From Winogradskyella flava (GTDB lineage Bacteria > Bacteroidota > Bacteroidia > Flavobacteriales > Flavobacteriaceae), in contig NZ_JACLCP010000002.1 of assembly GCF_014243395.1 (NCBI RefSeq), forward strand, positions 248,001 through 312,000: a stretch of DNA of 64,000 bases, read 5' to 3'. The translations under genes were made by a program, and so were the position numbers. The notes beneath the pieces were generated by a model that worked only from the letters and a program-made list of their open reading frames with translations, was not told the DNA's origin and ran no database searches. Each line of letters opens with the position of its first letter. The first letter of the stretch is position 1. Positions 26,474 through 34,398 of this stretch are shown here, one piece after another.

Positions 26474-26499
26474 AATTTGTGTTTTTTGATTTAAGAGTG

Positions 26500-26507
26500 C
26501 AAACGTA
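26500..26507 (-). promoter_or_regulatory. -7 box of the PorT-type barrel gene promoter
   Basis: Read on the minus strand this is TACGTTTG, a perfect TAnnTTTG match 26 nt before the ATG at 26473. A TTG lies 15 nt upstream, shorter than usual, consistent with an activator-dependent promoter. Confidence 0.6.
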
Positions 26508-26549
26508 ATTTTCAAAACAAAACAAAAAGTTAAAGTTGAGGTTGAAAAC

Positions 26550-26587
26550 GTACTAAAACAGTGGAATTACACGAATCAGGACGTTTT
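26550..26587. promoter_or_regulatory. 38-bp element, copy A (putative AraC operator)
   Basis: This 38-bp block matches the block at 28859-28896 at 32 positions without gaps; the shared core is acgaatcaggacgtttt. Its distance to the -7 box (26507 to 26550, 43 nt) is the same as for copy B. On the minus strand it contains GATTCGTGTAATTC, two half-like repeats with a 9-bp period, as AraC-type sites often do. Confidence 0.6.
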
Positions 26588-26612
26588 ATAAATCCCTTTT
26601 TATGCATTCTGT

Positions 26613-27212
26613 TTAAAATAAATATTTGAGATCGAATCGATATGATATTCTAAATAACAATAATCCTAAAGACTCAGAATTTGATCGGACTATGGTCATA
26701 TTTTTAGTACCCTCGTAATTTGGAGTAACTCCAAGGTATTGATACCTTAAGGATAAGACGAAATTATTTGTGTGCGCACCAATTCCGATTCCAGTGGTGA
26801 AATTTGGCCGACTTATTTTGGTTTTATCATCTGTATGAACAAATGCAAATAACGATGAATAGCCGAACCTTGACTCAATAAAGAAGTGTTTTTTTATTGG
26901 TAATCTATAAAACACCATAAGAGTTGTAAATTTAAAGTCATTCGAGGATAGCGTTTCAATATTTTCATCTTCTACACTTGTTATGCCTGGGATAAAATTT
27001 CCACCTGTAGAAATGTCCAACCCTAATTGTCCAAATTGATAAGATTTTATAATGTTAAAATGCAATTCGCCTTTGCCTCGAGCATTTCTATTGCCGATAA
27101 CATTTCCAATTCCTACTCCTATTTCCGTAAATGTATCCTGTGCATTAATAAATTCTATTTGCAATAAAAAAAGAACTAGAAACAAGAAATATTTTGGTTT
27201 GATATTCTGCAT
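26613..27212 (-). CDS. Outer-membrane beta-barrel protein, unknown function
   Basis: From the ATG at 27212 (MQNIKPKYFLFLVLFLLQIE) the product has 199 residues and a signal peptide ending INAQ. The mature part alternates in barrel fashion (EIGVGIGNVIGNR, GLDISTGGNF, FIESRFGYSSLF, FTTGIGIGAHTNNFVLSLRY), and ends near RYSFRI-like strands with a terminal Phe. I do not recognise a named family. The gene is followed by the barrel gene at 25913 in the same direction, but 139 nt and a separate promoter intervene. Confidence 0.7.
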   Translation of the reverse strand: MQNIKPKYFLFLVLFLLQIEFINAQDTFTEIGVGIGNVIGNRNARGKGELHFNIIKSYQFGQLGLDISTGGNFIPGITSVEDENIETLSSNDFKFTTLMVFYRLPIKKHFFIESRFGYSSLFAFVHTDDKTKISRPNFTTGIGIGAHTNNFVLSLRYQYLGVTPNYEGTKNMTIVRSNSESLGLLLFRISYRFDLKYLF

Positions 27213-27381
27213 AGATCCTAATTTTAATAAAAAATTGTAATTCTTCTTTTGTGAATAGTGCATTATTCTCTTTGTATAAAAAAATAGCGACTTTACTACT
27301 ACCTATAAAGATTATTACGAATAACATCTCTATGTCTAGCAATAAAACCGCTACCAATTAATAGTTATTAAAAAGGGTTTT

Positions 27382-27852
27382 TTAGTCTATTTTTCTTTTA
27401 AATATATAGCGTGTAATAAAAATACCATTTCCGTCTTTCTCACCTGAATCACTTTCTACAGCACTTGTTACAAATATTAAATCCCAACCTTCAGAAATCA
27501 TTGTCGTTAATTTTGAGGAAATTACGGCATCGTTTGCTGCTATATTTTGGAAACGTATGCCAGCAACATTATAGAAGTTTAACAATTTTGTTTCCTCAAA
27601 ATCCTTTACTCTAATATCTTTTCTTTTAGATGTATTTCGTGTATTATCATCTTCACTTTGAGTAGACGTAAATTTTTTATAGTCACGTTTATCATTTGCT
27701 GAAATTAATCGCGATCTACCTAAACCATCTGGTATAATGGATTCTACGCTTGTGATGACTTTTACTTCAAATTCTGGTTTTAAATCCTCTTGTGCAAAAA
27801 TGGTAGTTGCAAGCATCACAAATACCACGGTCATTCCTGTTAACGTTCTCAT
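27382..27852 (-). CDS. Exported DUF4177-like protein
   Basis: The 156-residue product has a signal peptide to about residue 20 (ATTIFAQ). The mature part begins FEVKVITSVE and ends with SEGWDLIFVTSAVES and FITRYIFKR. That arrangement of a first strand, a helix with EGW-L, then two strands resembles the DUF4177/YEYKVV group; the resemblance is weak. A charged linker (QSEDDNTRNTSKRKD) is in the middle. It lies 28 nt after the alpha/beta-hydrolase gene, so the two are probably co-transcribed. Confidence 0.6.
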   Translation of the reverse strand: MRTLTGMTVVFVMLATTIFAQEDLKPEFEVKVITSVESIIPDGLGRSRLISANDKRDYKKFTSTQSEDDNTRNTSKRKDIRVKDFEETKLLNFYNVAGIRFQNIAANDAVISSKLTTMISEGWDLIFVTSAVESDSGEKDGNGIFITRYIFKRKID

Positions 27853-27880
27853 TTTACTTATTTTTTGTTATTAATATTAG

Positions 27881-28780
27881 TTATTCTATTCCAAACGCTT
27901 CGCTAAAACCCTGTACGATATAGCCATCAAAAATGTCGTCATGACCACCACTTCCAACAATTATGTTTGTGTTTTTGGACTGCAAAAACGCAATTTCTTC
28001 TGCTGTAAGCCTACCTACAGCTTCATCTGTTTCTCCATAAATGTATGTTATACTGGATAAGCTCTCAATAGTATTAAAATCTTCTGTATATCTATTCATT
28101 ACTAATCCAGCGAATAATCTAGCTTCATTTCTATTAAATATATTATCAAATGGTTCTGTTCCCACTATAGGCGTAACGCCATTTTGAAACTCTGCTGGTC
28201 TGCCTTCAGCTAATCCTTGCCAAAAAACATCGTTAATATCCAATCTACCCGTCATAATTAGATATTTATCAGCGACATTTATTCCTTTTTTTGCAATAAG
28301 TTCTTGTGTTACAAATGCGCCATATGAAAGTCCTGCAATGTAAACCGTTCTTCCTTCATCTTTAAAATATTGAACAACTTGATACAGTGTTTCTGTACTT
28401 TCAGCATTAAAATTAACAGCTTGGTCCAGCGTAATTTCATTGCCTTCTATTATATTAGGATTCAACGTTTGAGCTTGATGAACAGTTACATTTAAGACAT
28501 CCGTAGTATTAAAAATTCCAGAAAAAAAGTCCACTAAATCCGAGGCGAGTTCGGTACTGGGACCACCTGGTACAGTAATCACCACTGTAGAGGCCTTTTC
28601 ATCGCCATTAAAATAAATTAAGTCCTTAATCTCTTGTGAGATTTTGCTAAAAGGCGAAGGAGGAGGATTGTCATCATCATTAGAACATGAGATAATAAAG
28701 ATTGATAAACATGTAATTAGAAATAGTTTAAAATTTGAATGACAGTAATTAGTTGTCATTTTTAAGTGTACTCTTTTCAT
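27881..28780 (-). CDS. Alpha/beta-hydrolase lipoprotein
   Basis: The 299-residue protein has lipobox IISC followed by SNDDDNPPP. It shows an alpha/beta-hydrolase core: the oxyanion stretch VVITVPGGPSTEL, nucleophile elbow GLSYGAF, acid candidate Asp in YGETDEAVG and His in GSGGHDDIF. The natural substrate is unknown; an esterase or a peptidase is possible. The ATG at 28780 is preferred because a -7 box sits 29 nt upstream; an ATG at 28759 is also possible. Copy B of the shared 38-bp element lies upstream. Confidence 0.8.
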   Translation of the reverse strand: MKRVHLKMTTNYCHSNFKLFLITCLSIFIISCSNDDDNPPPSPFSKISQEIKDLIYFNGDEKASTVVITVPGGPSTELASDLVDFFSGIFNTTDVLNVTVHQAQTLNPNIIEGNEITLDQAVNFNAESTETLYQVVQYFKDEGRTVYIAGLSYGAFVTQELIAKKGINVADKYLIMTGRLDINDVFWQGLAEGRPAEFQNGVTPIVGTEPFDNIFNRNEARLFAGLVMNRYTEDFNTIESLSSITYIYGETDEAVGRLTAEEIAFLQSKNTNIIVGSGGHDDIFDGYIVQGFSEAFGIE

Positions 28781-28808
28781 TGATTTTTGTTTTTTGATTT
28801 ATACCGGG

Positions 28809-28816
28809 CAAAAGTA
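28809..28816 (-). promoter_or_regulatory. -7 box of the alpha/beta-hydrolase promoter
   Basis: Minus-strand TACTTTTG is a perfect TAnnTTTG match. No good -33 TTG lies at the usual spacing, which fits an activator-dependent promoter. The distance to the 38-bp element is 43 nt, as at the barrel gene. Confidence 0.6.
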
Positions 28817-28858
28817 TAGTTGTCAAAAAGATAAAAGAGTACAATTTTTACTGTAGAA

Positions 28859-28896
28859 GTGCTAAAACAGGAGAATCGGACGAATCAGGACGTTTT
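28859..28896. promoter_or_regulatory. 38-bp element, copy B (putative AraC operator)
   Basis: This is the second copy of the block at 26550-26587, with the same length and spacing to its promoter. On the minus strand it contains GATTCGTCCGATTC, a direct repeat of GATTC with a 9-bp period. It overlaps the last three codons and stop of the AraC gene. Confidence 0.6.
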
Positions 28897-29973
28897 TTGA
28901 AACTTTCTGTAAGCTCCTGGTGACATCTCTAGGCTGGTTTTAAAAACATCATAGAAAGCGCTCTTAGATTTAAAACCAGCTTCCATGCCTATGGCTTCGA
29001 TAGAATACTTATTAAACATGGGATCTTGCAATAAGTTTTTAGCAGCTTCAATGCGGTATTCATTTACAAATTGGATGACGCTTTTATTGATTTCCTGATT
29101 TATGATTTGAGATAAATAGCCTTCGCTTGTCTCCAATCGAGCTGCCAGATCCAATCGACTTAAGAGAGGATTTTTATACAATTCTTCATCTTCCATTAAC
29201 GCATAGAGTTGAGTAATGATTTTAGACGAAGTAGAGCTATTTATCTTCTTTTTTATTGGTTTACTAGCCGTTTTGTTTGAAACCAAATAGTTATGTATTT
29301 CTTCTTTTTGGTCTATGACTTGTAATCTAAATACACCATAATATAATATCCACCATAAGAATAAAGACATAAATATCCACAACACATATGCCGAATATAT
29401 TGAGTCTAACAAGTGAAGTTCTACTCTATTTAGTATCAAAATTATGATAAGGCATATGACAAATAAGTTTAAGCGTAGCAACCAATGTCTTTTATTCTCT
29501 GATATTGAATTTGAATTCCGTATGAGTTTTCTACTCCAAAAAATCAAAAAAATATTTAAGCTAATAGATGCAATATCTTTTATATAAAAGACTATAAGAT
29601 CGTAGATTGTGCCATATAAGTCTAGTAAATACAATGAAAACTCAATAATAACAGAGCCAATAAAAGGAAAGTATATCCATTTGTACCACTTACTTTTTAG
29701 CAGTGGATGCTTAATTTGAATTATAAAATAGGTAAATAAAGCAGCAGCAAATAAAAAGTCGAACCTAAAAAGAAGCAAAATGTCTACAATAACACTAGAC
29801 AGGCTAATGTTGAGCCATTCTATCAAGGTCAAATTAGCCATCGAGAACAATGATAGTGCCAAATAATTATTGGCACGACTCTTATAAAAAGAGGATGTGA
29901 TTAGTGCAATACCGACAAAATATCCAATAATAACACTTGCAATCATTGCAAAGTCTAGTAGTGTTTTATCCAA
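28885..29973 (-). CDS. Membrane-bound AraC-family regulator
   Basis: The protein has about 362 residues from a TTG start at 29973; an ATG at 29946 is in frame and gives 353. About seven hydrophobic helices fill residues 10-225 (IASVIIGYFVGIALITSSFY first, VLWIFMSLFLWWILYYGVF last). A linker leads to a C-terminal AraC double HTH (about 255-360; LDLAARLETSEGYLSQIIN, IEAIGMEAGFKSKSAFYDVF). This layout is common in Bacteroidota, and the membrane part is thought to sense an unknown signal. The duplicated 38-bp element beside and downstream of the gene suggests that it controls the alpha/beta-hydrolase and barrel genes (inference). Confidence 0.87.
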   Translation of the reverse strand: MDKTLLDFAMIASVIIGYFVGIALITSSFYKSRANNYLALSLFSMANLTLIEWLNISLSSVIVDILLLFRFDFLFAAALFTYFIIQIKHPLLKSKWYKWIYFPFIGSVIIEFSLYLLDLYGTIYDLIVFYIKDIASISLNIFLIFWSRKLIRNSNSISENKRHWLLRLNLFVICLIIILILNRVELHLLDSIYSAYVLWIFMSLFLWWILYYGVFRLQVIDQKEEIHNYLVSNKTASKPIKKKINSSTSSKIITQLYALMEDEELYKNPLLSRLDLAARLETSEGYLSQIINQEINKSVIQFVNEYRIEAAKNLLQDPMFNKYSIEAIGMEAGFKSKSAFYDVFKTSLEMSPGAYRKFQKTS

Positions 29974-30119
29974 TCTGTTTGAAGTTTATCATATTAGACT
30001 ATCTATTTTATAGGCGTAAATCTATAAAACTTTTTAGGGTAGAATTAGTATTTAACACATTATTAAAATAATGACAACAGCAATAATTCTAGATATAACT
30101 AATTAATAGTTGTACGTTT

Positions 30120-30839
30120 TTATATGCGTGATAAATTATTCAAATCTATTGCTAAACTTAGCTCAATAGCAGTATGTGCATGAATTTTTCCTGTGTCAAA
30201 TAGTGGTACATCTACATCTGATTCTGAAACTAAAATAGGTAGTTCTGTACAACCCAAGATAACGCCTTGCGCTCCTTGGTTCTGAAGTTCTTTTATAATA
30301 TCAATAATTTTTTGTTTTGAAACAACCGTAAATTGTCCTTGAACTAATTCGTTATAAATAATATTATGGATGAGTTGCCTATTTTTTGTTTTGGGAATCA
30401 ATATCTCGAGACCAAAATCATTTATCAATGTCTTAGTGTAGAAATCTTTTTCCATAGTGAATTTTGTTCCTAATAATGCTATTTTTTGCAATCCCACTTT
30501 TTTAATAGATCTACCTGTAGTTGCAGCAATATGTAGAAAGGGCACACCTACATTTTCGGAAATATAATGACTAACTAAGTGTATGGTGTTTGTGCACAAC
30601 AAAATAATGTCTGCACCTGCCCTTTCTAACTGTTGAGCCGCTTTTTTCATGAGTTCTCCAATCGCATTCCAATCTTCTTTAAACGTCAATCGTTCTATAT
30701 CAGCAAAATCAACAGATACCATAATGCATTTTGCAGAATGCGAACCTCCTAATACCTCGTTTGCTTTGGTGTTTAAAAACTCGTAATATAATTTTGAAGA
30801 TTCCCAGCTCATCCCACCTATTAATCCTATTGTTTTCAT
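30120..30839 (-). CDS. Aspartate/glutamate racemase family protein (RacX/YgeA-like)
   Basis: The ATG at 30839 (MKTIGLIGGMSWESS) is the natural start; an ATG at 30902 would overlap the upstream barrel gene. The 239-residue protein has the paired-cysteine active site of the family: LLCTNT in the first half and LGCTELPI in the second. Substrate-binding residues lie near GGMSWESSKLYY. These enzymes racemise amino acids without a cofactor; YgeA/RacX members have broad substrates. D-amino acids could be used in the cell wall. The gene lies 7 nt after the stop of the barrel gene and is in the same operon. Confidence 0.85.
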   Translation of the reverse strand: MKTIGLIGGMSWESSKLYYEFLNTKANEVLGGSHSAKCIMVSVDFADIERLTFKEDWNAIGELMKKAAQQLERAGADIILLCTNTIHLVSHYISENVGVPFLHIAATTGRSIKKVGLQKIALLGTKFTMEKDFYTKTLINDFGLEILIPKTKNRQLIHNIIYNELVQGQFTVVSKQKIIDIIKELQNQGAQGVILGCTELPILVSESDVDVPLFDTGKIHAHTAIELSLAIDLNNLSRI

Positions 30840-30846
30840 ATGCTTA

Positions 30847-33261
30847 TTAATTTCCTGTCCTGCTTCTTTCATTATTATTACCAGTATTATGCCTTTTAGC
30901 ACTTATATTTTTATTGCCGAATTTGTAGCTTATAGATAATTGAAATGATCTGCTATCATAGTAATATCTTGCCGTTTGTAAAACGCCATTAACACGGCTC
31001 TCATTTCGCTCTGCTGAAGACTTAAAAAGGTCATTTCCTCTAATACTTATATTCAAGTTATTATTAAGTAAAAAGTATTGGAGAGCTAAGGAAAGTGAAC
31101 TTGCAGATTTGGTCTTATAAACACCATTTAAACCAGGAAAATTATACCAATAATTAATTCCTAAAATAAATGTTTTGTCTGCGTTTAAATTGAAATCATT
31201 ATAGGTAGAAATTGTCGCATTTAGCCCTTCTTGGTCGTCTTGTTCTTCTTCTAAATAAAATTCGGATTTAGAATAATTTATATCTATGCTATTGTTATTA
31301 CTCCACCATTCAATTTTATTAAAGCTATAGTTTTCTGAAATCCCGAAACGCTGTGTGTTTATAAAATTCTCATTTGTAAAGCGAATGATGTTGGTGTCTG
31401 AATCAGCTAAAGGAACCTGAGAAAACAGATTGTCTTCATAGCTATAGTACAATTTTGTAACAAAATTTTTATAAGTATTAGTGAGTTCAAAATTATCAAT
31501 AAAGGCTGGCTGTAAGAATGCATTGCCTTCAATAGTTTGAAATGGGTTCGCAAAATAAATGTTTGGATTCAACTCAAAAAAACTAGGTCGTTGTATACGT
31601 TTGCTATAATTAAATGAGAAATTTGAATGTTCTGTAGCATTGTATGAAACATAAAATGTTGGAAACAACTTAGTATAGGCGTTTTTTGCTGAGAAATTTA
31701 AATTATTAGATGCGGAATTTGTTTGAGTAGCTTCTAATCTTAATCCAAGTTGTATGCTCCATTTTTCACCAAACTTCTTATTTAAAGATAAGTATAGTGC
31801 CTGAACATCTTCTGTATACTCAAAATCATTTTGAGATATAGGCATGTTTATAATAGGATTATCAACTAAACCACTATTAAAAAACGAAACATCATTTATA
31901 GATTTTGAATTAGATATTTTTCCTCCAAAACTTAAATGGACCCAATTTAAAGGATATTCCATGTCTAATTTAGCGGACATATTGGTAACATCTTGCATAT
32001 TTGCATTAACACCTTTGTAAAACTGTTCTGAAAATGGGTTTTGTATAGTAGAAGTTCCATTATATGTTCTTTTATCTGGATTTTTAAACGTAAAGTAATC
32101 TAAATTCAATATTAGCTTTCTACCCAAAGTATCTAGCTTCACTTCATTATTGTAGTTTAAAGAATGAAGTTCTGGATTAAATTTTGCAGTTCCTTCAGAT
32201 TGCAGTGATCTAATAATTTCATTTGTATTATAATCAAAAACAGGTGTGTAAGGCGCATCTGTGTAATATGAATTTGAATTGTTATGCAAATATTGCGCAC
32301 CCATTTCCCATTTGGAGGATACTTTATAATTCAAATCTATTCGGGCATTCATTCCTTTAAATTTACCCTTAAATGGCGATGATGTATACCAGAGTCCATC
32401 TGGGAAATACGCATAATCATCTTGCTCTTGATAATAGACGCCATCTCTATAATTTACAGACGTAGCGATACTCAATTTATCTTTATTAAAATTAAAGCTT
32501 GCTCCTCCAGAACCAGTCGCATAAGCTCTCTGCAAATACGATGATCTTAATTGCATATTCCATGAATCTTTTATGGCTTGTTTTAAAATTATATTGATTA
32601 ATCCACTATTACCAGATGCTTCATATTTTGCTGGAGGTGTAGTAATGACTTCAATGTTTTTAATATCTTCTGAAGCTATGGATTTTAAGACATTAGTTAA
32701 TTCTTCCTGAGATAATTGTACAATTTTATCATTAATCATGACCTGAAGATTACTTTTTCCTATCATTGTAATTTGATCATTTTGCACACGCACACCAGGT
32801 GTAACTCTTAATACTTCTAAAGCATCACCTTGTGAAGCATTAGATGAATTTTCAACATTAAAAACCAAACGATCTATCTTACGCTCTATAAGTTTTTTTT
32901 TAGACGTTATAATGACTTCATCTAATTGCTGAAAATTTTCAACTAAAATTACTCCTAGATCAATGTCTTTATCTATTATTTCAATGTCCTTAGATATCAA
33001 TTCTTTCCCGACATATAGACCTTTTAATACATAAAATCCTTTTTTTAATAACATTTCAAAATTTCCATCAACATCAGTTATGGTGCCCTTTGGGTATTCT
33101 AATGATGAATTTGAAAGTATGATATCCACAAACTCAATAGGTTGTTGTGTGGCCTTATCAACAATTTTACCTTTTATTGAAGTTTGCGCATCGATAGACA
33201 AAAACATAAATAGAATTATAGTATAGATAAGTATTTTTACGAGTTTGACATTAACAAGCAT
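30847..33261 (-). CDS. TonB-receptor-like outer-membrane barrel protein
   Basis: The ATG at 33261 gives a signal peptide (LVNVKLVKILIYTIILFMFL) and an 804-residue product; a start at 33288 adds nine residues without improving it. Residues 25-110 form a carboxypeptidase-regulatory-like domain (SIKGKIVDKATQQPIEFVDI). A plug domain follows (DALEVLRVTPGVRVQNDQIT, ITTPPAKYEASGNSGLINII), then an outer-membrane barrel of the OMP_b-brl_3 type. The role is probably uptake or binding of an unknown ligand. It is divergent from the LysR gene with a 9-bp dyad in between, and precedes the racemase, so it may import a substrate or peptide. Confidence 0.87.
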   Translation of the reverse strand: MLVNVKLVKILIYTIILFMFLSIDAQTSIKGKIVDKATQQPIEFVDIILSNSSLEYPKGTITDVDGNFEMLLKKGFYVLKGLYVGKELISKDIEIIDKDIDLGVILVENFQQLDEVIITSKKKLIERKIDRLVFNVENSSNASQGDALEVLRVTPGVRVQNDQITMIGKSNLQVMINDKIVQLSQEELTNVLKSIASEDIKNIEVITTPPAKYEASGNSGLINIILKQAIKDSWNMQLRSSYLQRAYATGSGGASFNFNKDKLSIATSVNYRDGVYYQEQDDYAYFPDGLWYTSSPFKGKFKGMNARIDLNYKVSSKWEMGAQYLHNNSNSYYTDAPYTPVFDYNTNEIIRSLQSEGTAKFNPELHSLNYNNEVKLDTLGRKLILNLDYFTFKNPDKRTYNGTSTIQNPFSEQFYKGVNANMQDVTNMSAKLDMEYPLNWVHLSFGGKISNSKSINDVSFFNSGLVDNPIINMPISQNDFEYTEDVQALYLSLNKKFGEKWSIQLGLRLEATQTNSASNNLNFSAKNAYTKLFPTFYVSYNATEHSNFSFNYSKRIQRPSFFELNPNIYFANPFQTIEGNAFLQPAFIDNFELTNTYKNFVTKLYYSYEDNLFSQVPLADSDTNIIRFTNENFINTQRFGISENYSFNKIEWWSNNNSIDINYSKSEFYLEEEQDDQEGLNATISTYNDFNLNADKTFILGINYWYNFPGLNGVYKTKSASSLSLALQYFLLNNNLNISIRGNDLFKSSAERNESRVNGVLQTARYYYDSRSFQLSISYKFGNKNISAKRHNTGNNNERSRTGN

Positions 33262-33285
33262 ATTCAATTTAATTTTTAGTTGAGA

Positions 33286-33322
33286 CAAAACTATAATCGA
33301 AGCTTAAGTTTGAATAGTTTTG
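33286..33322. promoter_or_regulatory. 9-bp dyad in the LysR/receptor intergenic region
   Basis: CAAAACTAT (33286-33294) and ATAGTTTTG (33314-33322) form an exact inverted repeat around 19 nt. The left arm contains the -7 box TAGTTTTG of the minus-strand receptor gene. A LysR dimer bound here would overlap the receptor promoter. Confidence 0.5.
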
Positions 33323-33346
33323 AAATTGAGATAACTAAAATGGTAA

Positions 33347-33377
33347 TTGAAATTATTTCAACTACAACTTATCTTTG
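33347..33377 (+). promoter_or_regulatory. Promoter of the LysR gene
   Basis: TTG (33347-33349), a 20-nt spacer and TATCTTTG (33370-33377) match the Bacteroidota consensus exactly. The ATG at 33398 follows after 20 nt. The TTG at 33347 is therefore a -33 box and not the translation start. Confidence 0.75.
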
Positions 33378-33397
33378 TGCTAGCTATCTTTACATTT

Positions 33398-34288
33398 ATG
33401 GAACTCAAGTATTTTAGATTAATAAAAACTATTGCAGAAGAAGGCAGTATTGCCAACGCGACTGAACGCTTGTTTTTAACACAATCTGCTTTAAGTCATC
33501 AATTGCGTGAGTTAGAAGAACGATTAGGTTTTAAAGTATTCCTCAGAACCAGAAATAAATGGGAATTAACCCAAGAAGGTTCTGAACTCTATAAACTAGC
33601 TAATAATTTATTCAGTTCTATTGATAAAGGTTTTAGCGCTATAAGACATATTAAAGAAGGATCTAAAGGGGCTATTAAATTAAGTGCAGAATGTCAATCC
33701 TTTTTTCATACTATTCCAGGATTTATTCAAAAAATGGCTATTCTTTATCCAGAAATAACAATCGACGTAACTCTTGGCGCGACACAGCAAACTATCTCAC
33801 AAGTTTTATCTGATGAAATAGACATTGCTATTGTAACATCTAAACCCTCTTCTGAAGAATTGGAAAGTATTAAAGTTTTTGAAGATGAAGTTTTTGCTGT
33901 TGTACATAAAGAAAACGTAATCAATAGTTTGGAATATTTGGAAGCTAGTCATTTTGAAAGCATACATTTATTGATCAACTCTTTCCCATTAGAAAGTGTA
34001 GCTGTCTATGATCAATTTCTTAAGCCAAATGGCATAAATCCAATTAAGATTTCTGCGATTCCGTATACTGAAATCACGTTATCTATGATACATGCCAACA
34101 TGGGTGTTATGTGCGCTCCAAAATGGCAATTAGCGTCATTTAAATTATCAAAAGACTTACTATTTAAACGTATTGGGAAAAATGGTTTAAAACGAAAACA
34201 TTATCTAGTTGTAAAAAAAGAACAAAGGCATAAAAAATATATTCACGACTTTATTTCTAATTTTGAAGAAGATTTTTTAGAACTGTAG
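33398..34288 (+). CDS. LysR-family transcriptional regulator
   Basis: The 296-residue protein starts at the ATG at 33398 (MELKYFRLIKTIAEEGSIAN), because the promoter lies immediately upstream. An N-terminal winged HTH (LFLTQSALSHQLRELEERLG) is followed by a LysR substrate-binding domain from about residue 90, with KGAIKLSAECQSFFH at its start, as in MetR-like proteins. The effector is unknown. It is divergent from the receptor-racemase operon, which it probably controls through the dyad between them. Confidence 0.88.
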   Translation: MELKYFRLIKTIAEEGSIANATERLFLTQSALSHQLRELEERLGFKVFLRTRNKWELTQEGSELYKLANNLFSSIDKGFSAIRHIKEGSKGAIKLSAECQSFFHTIPGFIQKMAILYPEITIDVTLGATQQTISQVLSDEIDIAIVTSKPSSEELESIKVFEDEVFAVVHKENVINSLEYLEASHFESIHLLINSFPLESVAVYDQFLKPNGINPIKISAIPYTEITLSMIHANMGVMCAPKWQLASFKLSKDLLFKRIGKNGLKRKHYLVVKKEQRHKKYIHDFISNFEEDFLEL

Positions 34289-34371
34289 TGTAGTATACAA
34301 AACACCTGCCCCTTTGACTATTATAAGCCTTGCCTATTGTTAACTATTTTATTAAGTAGGTATTCTCGACC

Positions 34372-34391
34372 TTTCGACAAGCATGTCGAAA
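34372..34391. terminator. Short hairpin after the ABC permease gene
   Basis: TTTCGACA and TGTCGAAA pair perfectly with a 4-nt loop. It lies just beyond the minus-strand permease stop at 34399 and between convergent genes. There is no U-tract, so termination is uncertain; the sequence tctcgac before it resembles the repeat DNA at 22.9 kb. Confidence 0.4.
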
Positions 34392-34398
34392 ATTGCTT

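Noticed and set aside
27145..27357. 70-codon ORF overlapping the 5' end of the barrel gene at 26613
   Set aside because: It has no coding features and is a frame shadow; the barrel gene reads through it with a good signal peptide.
33347..33397. TTG at 33347 as the LysR start codon
   Set aside because: This TTG is the -33 box of an exact promoter (TATCTTTG at 33370-33377); the HTH starts at the ATG at 33398.
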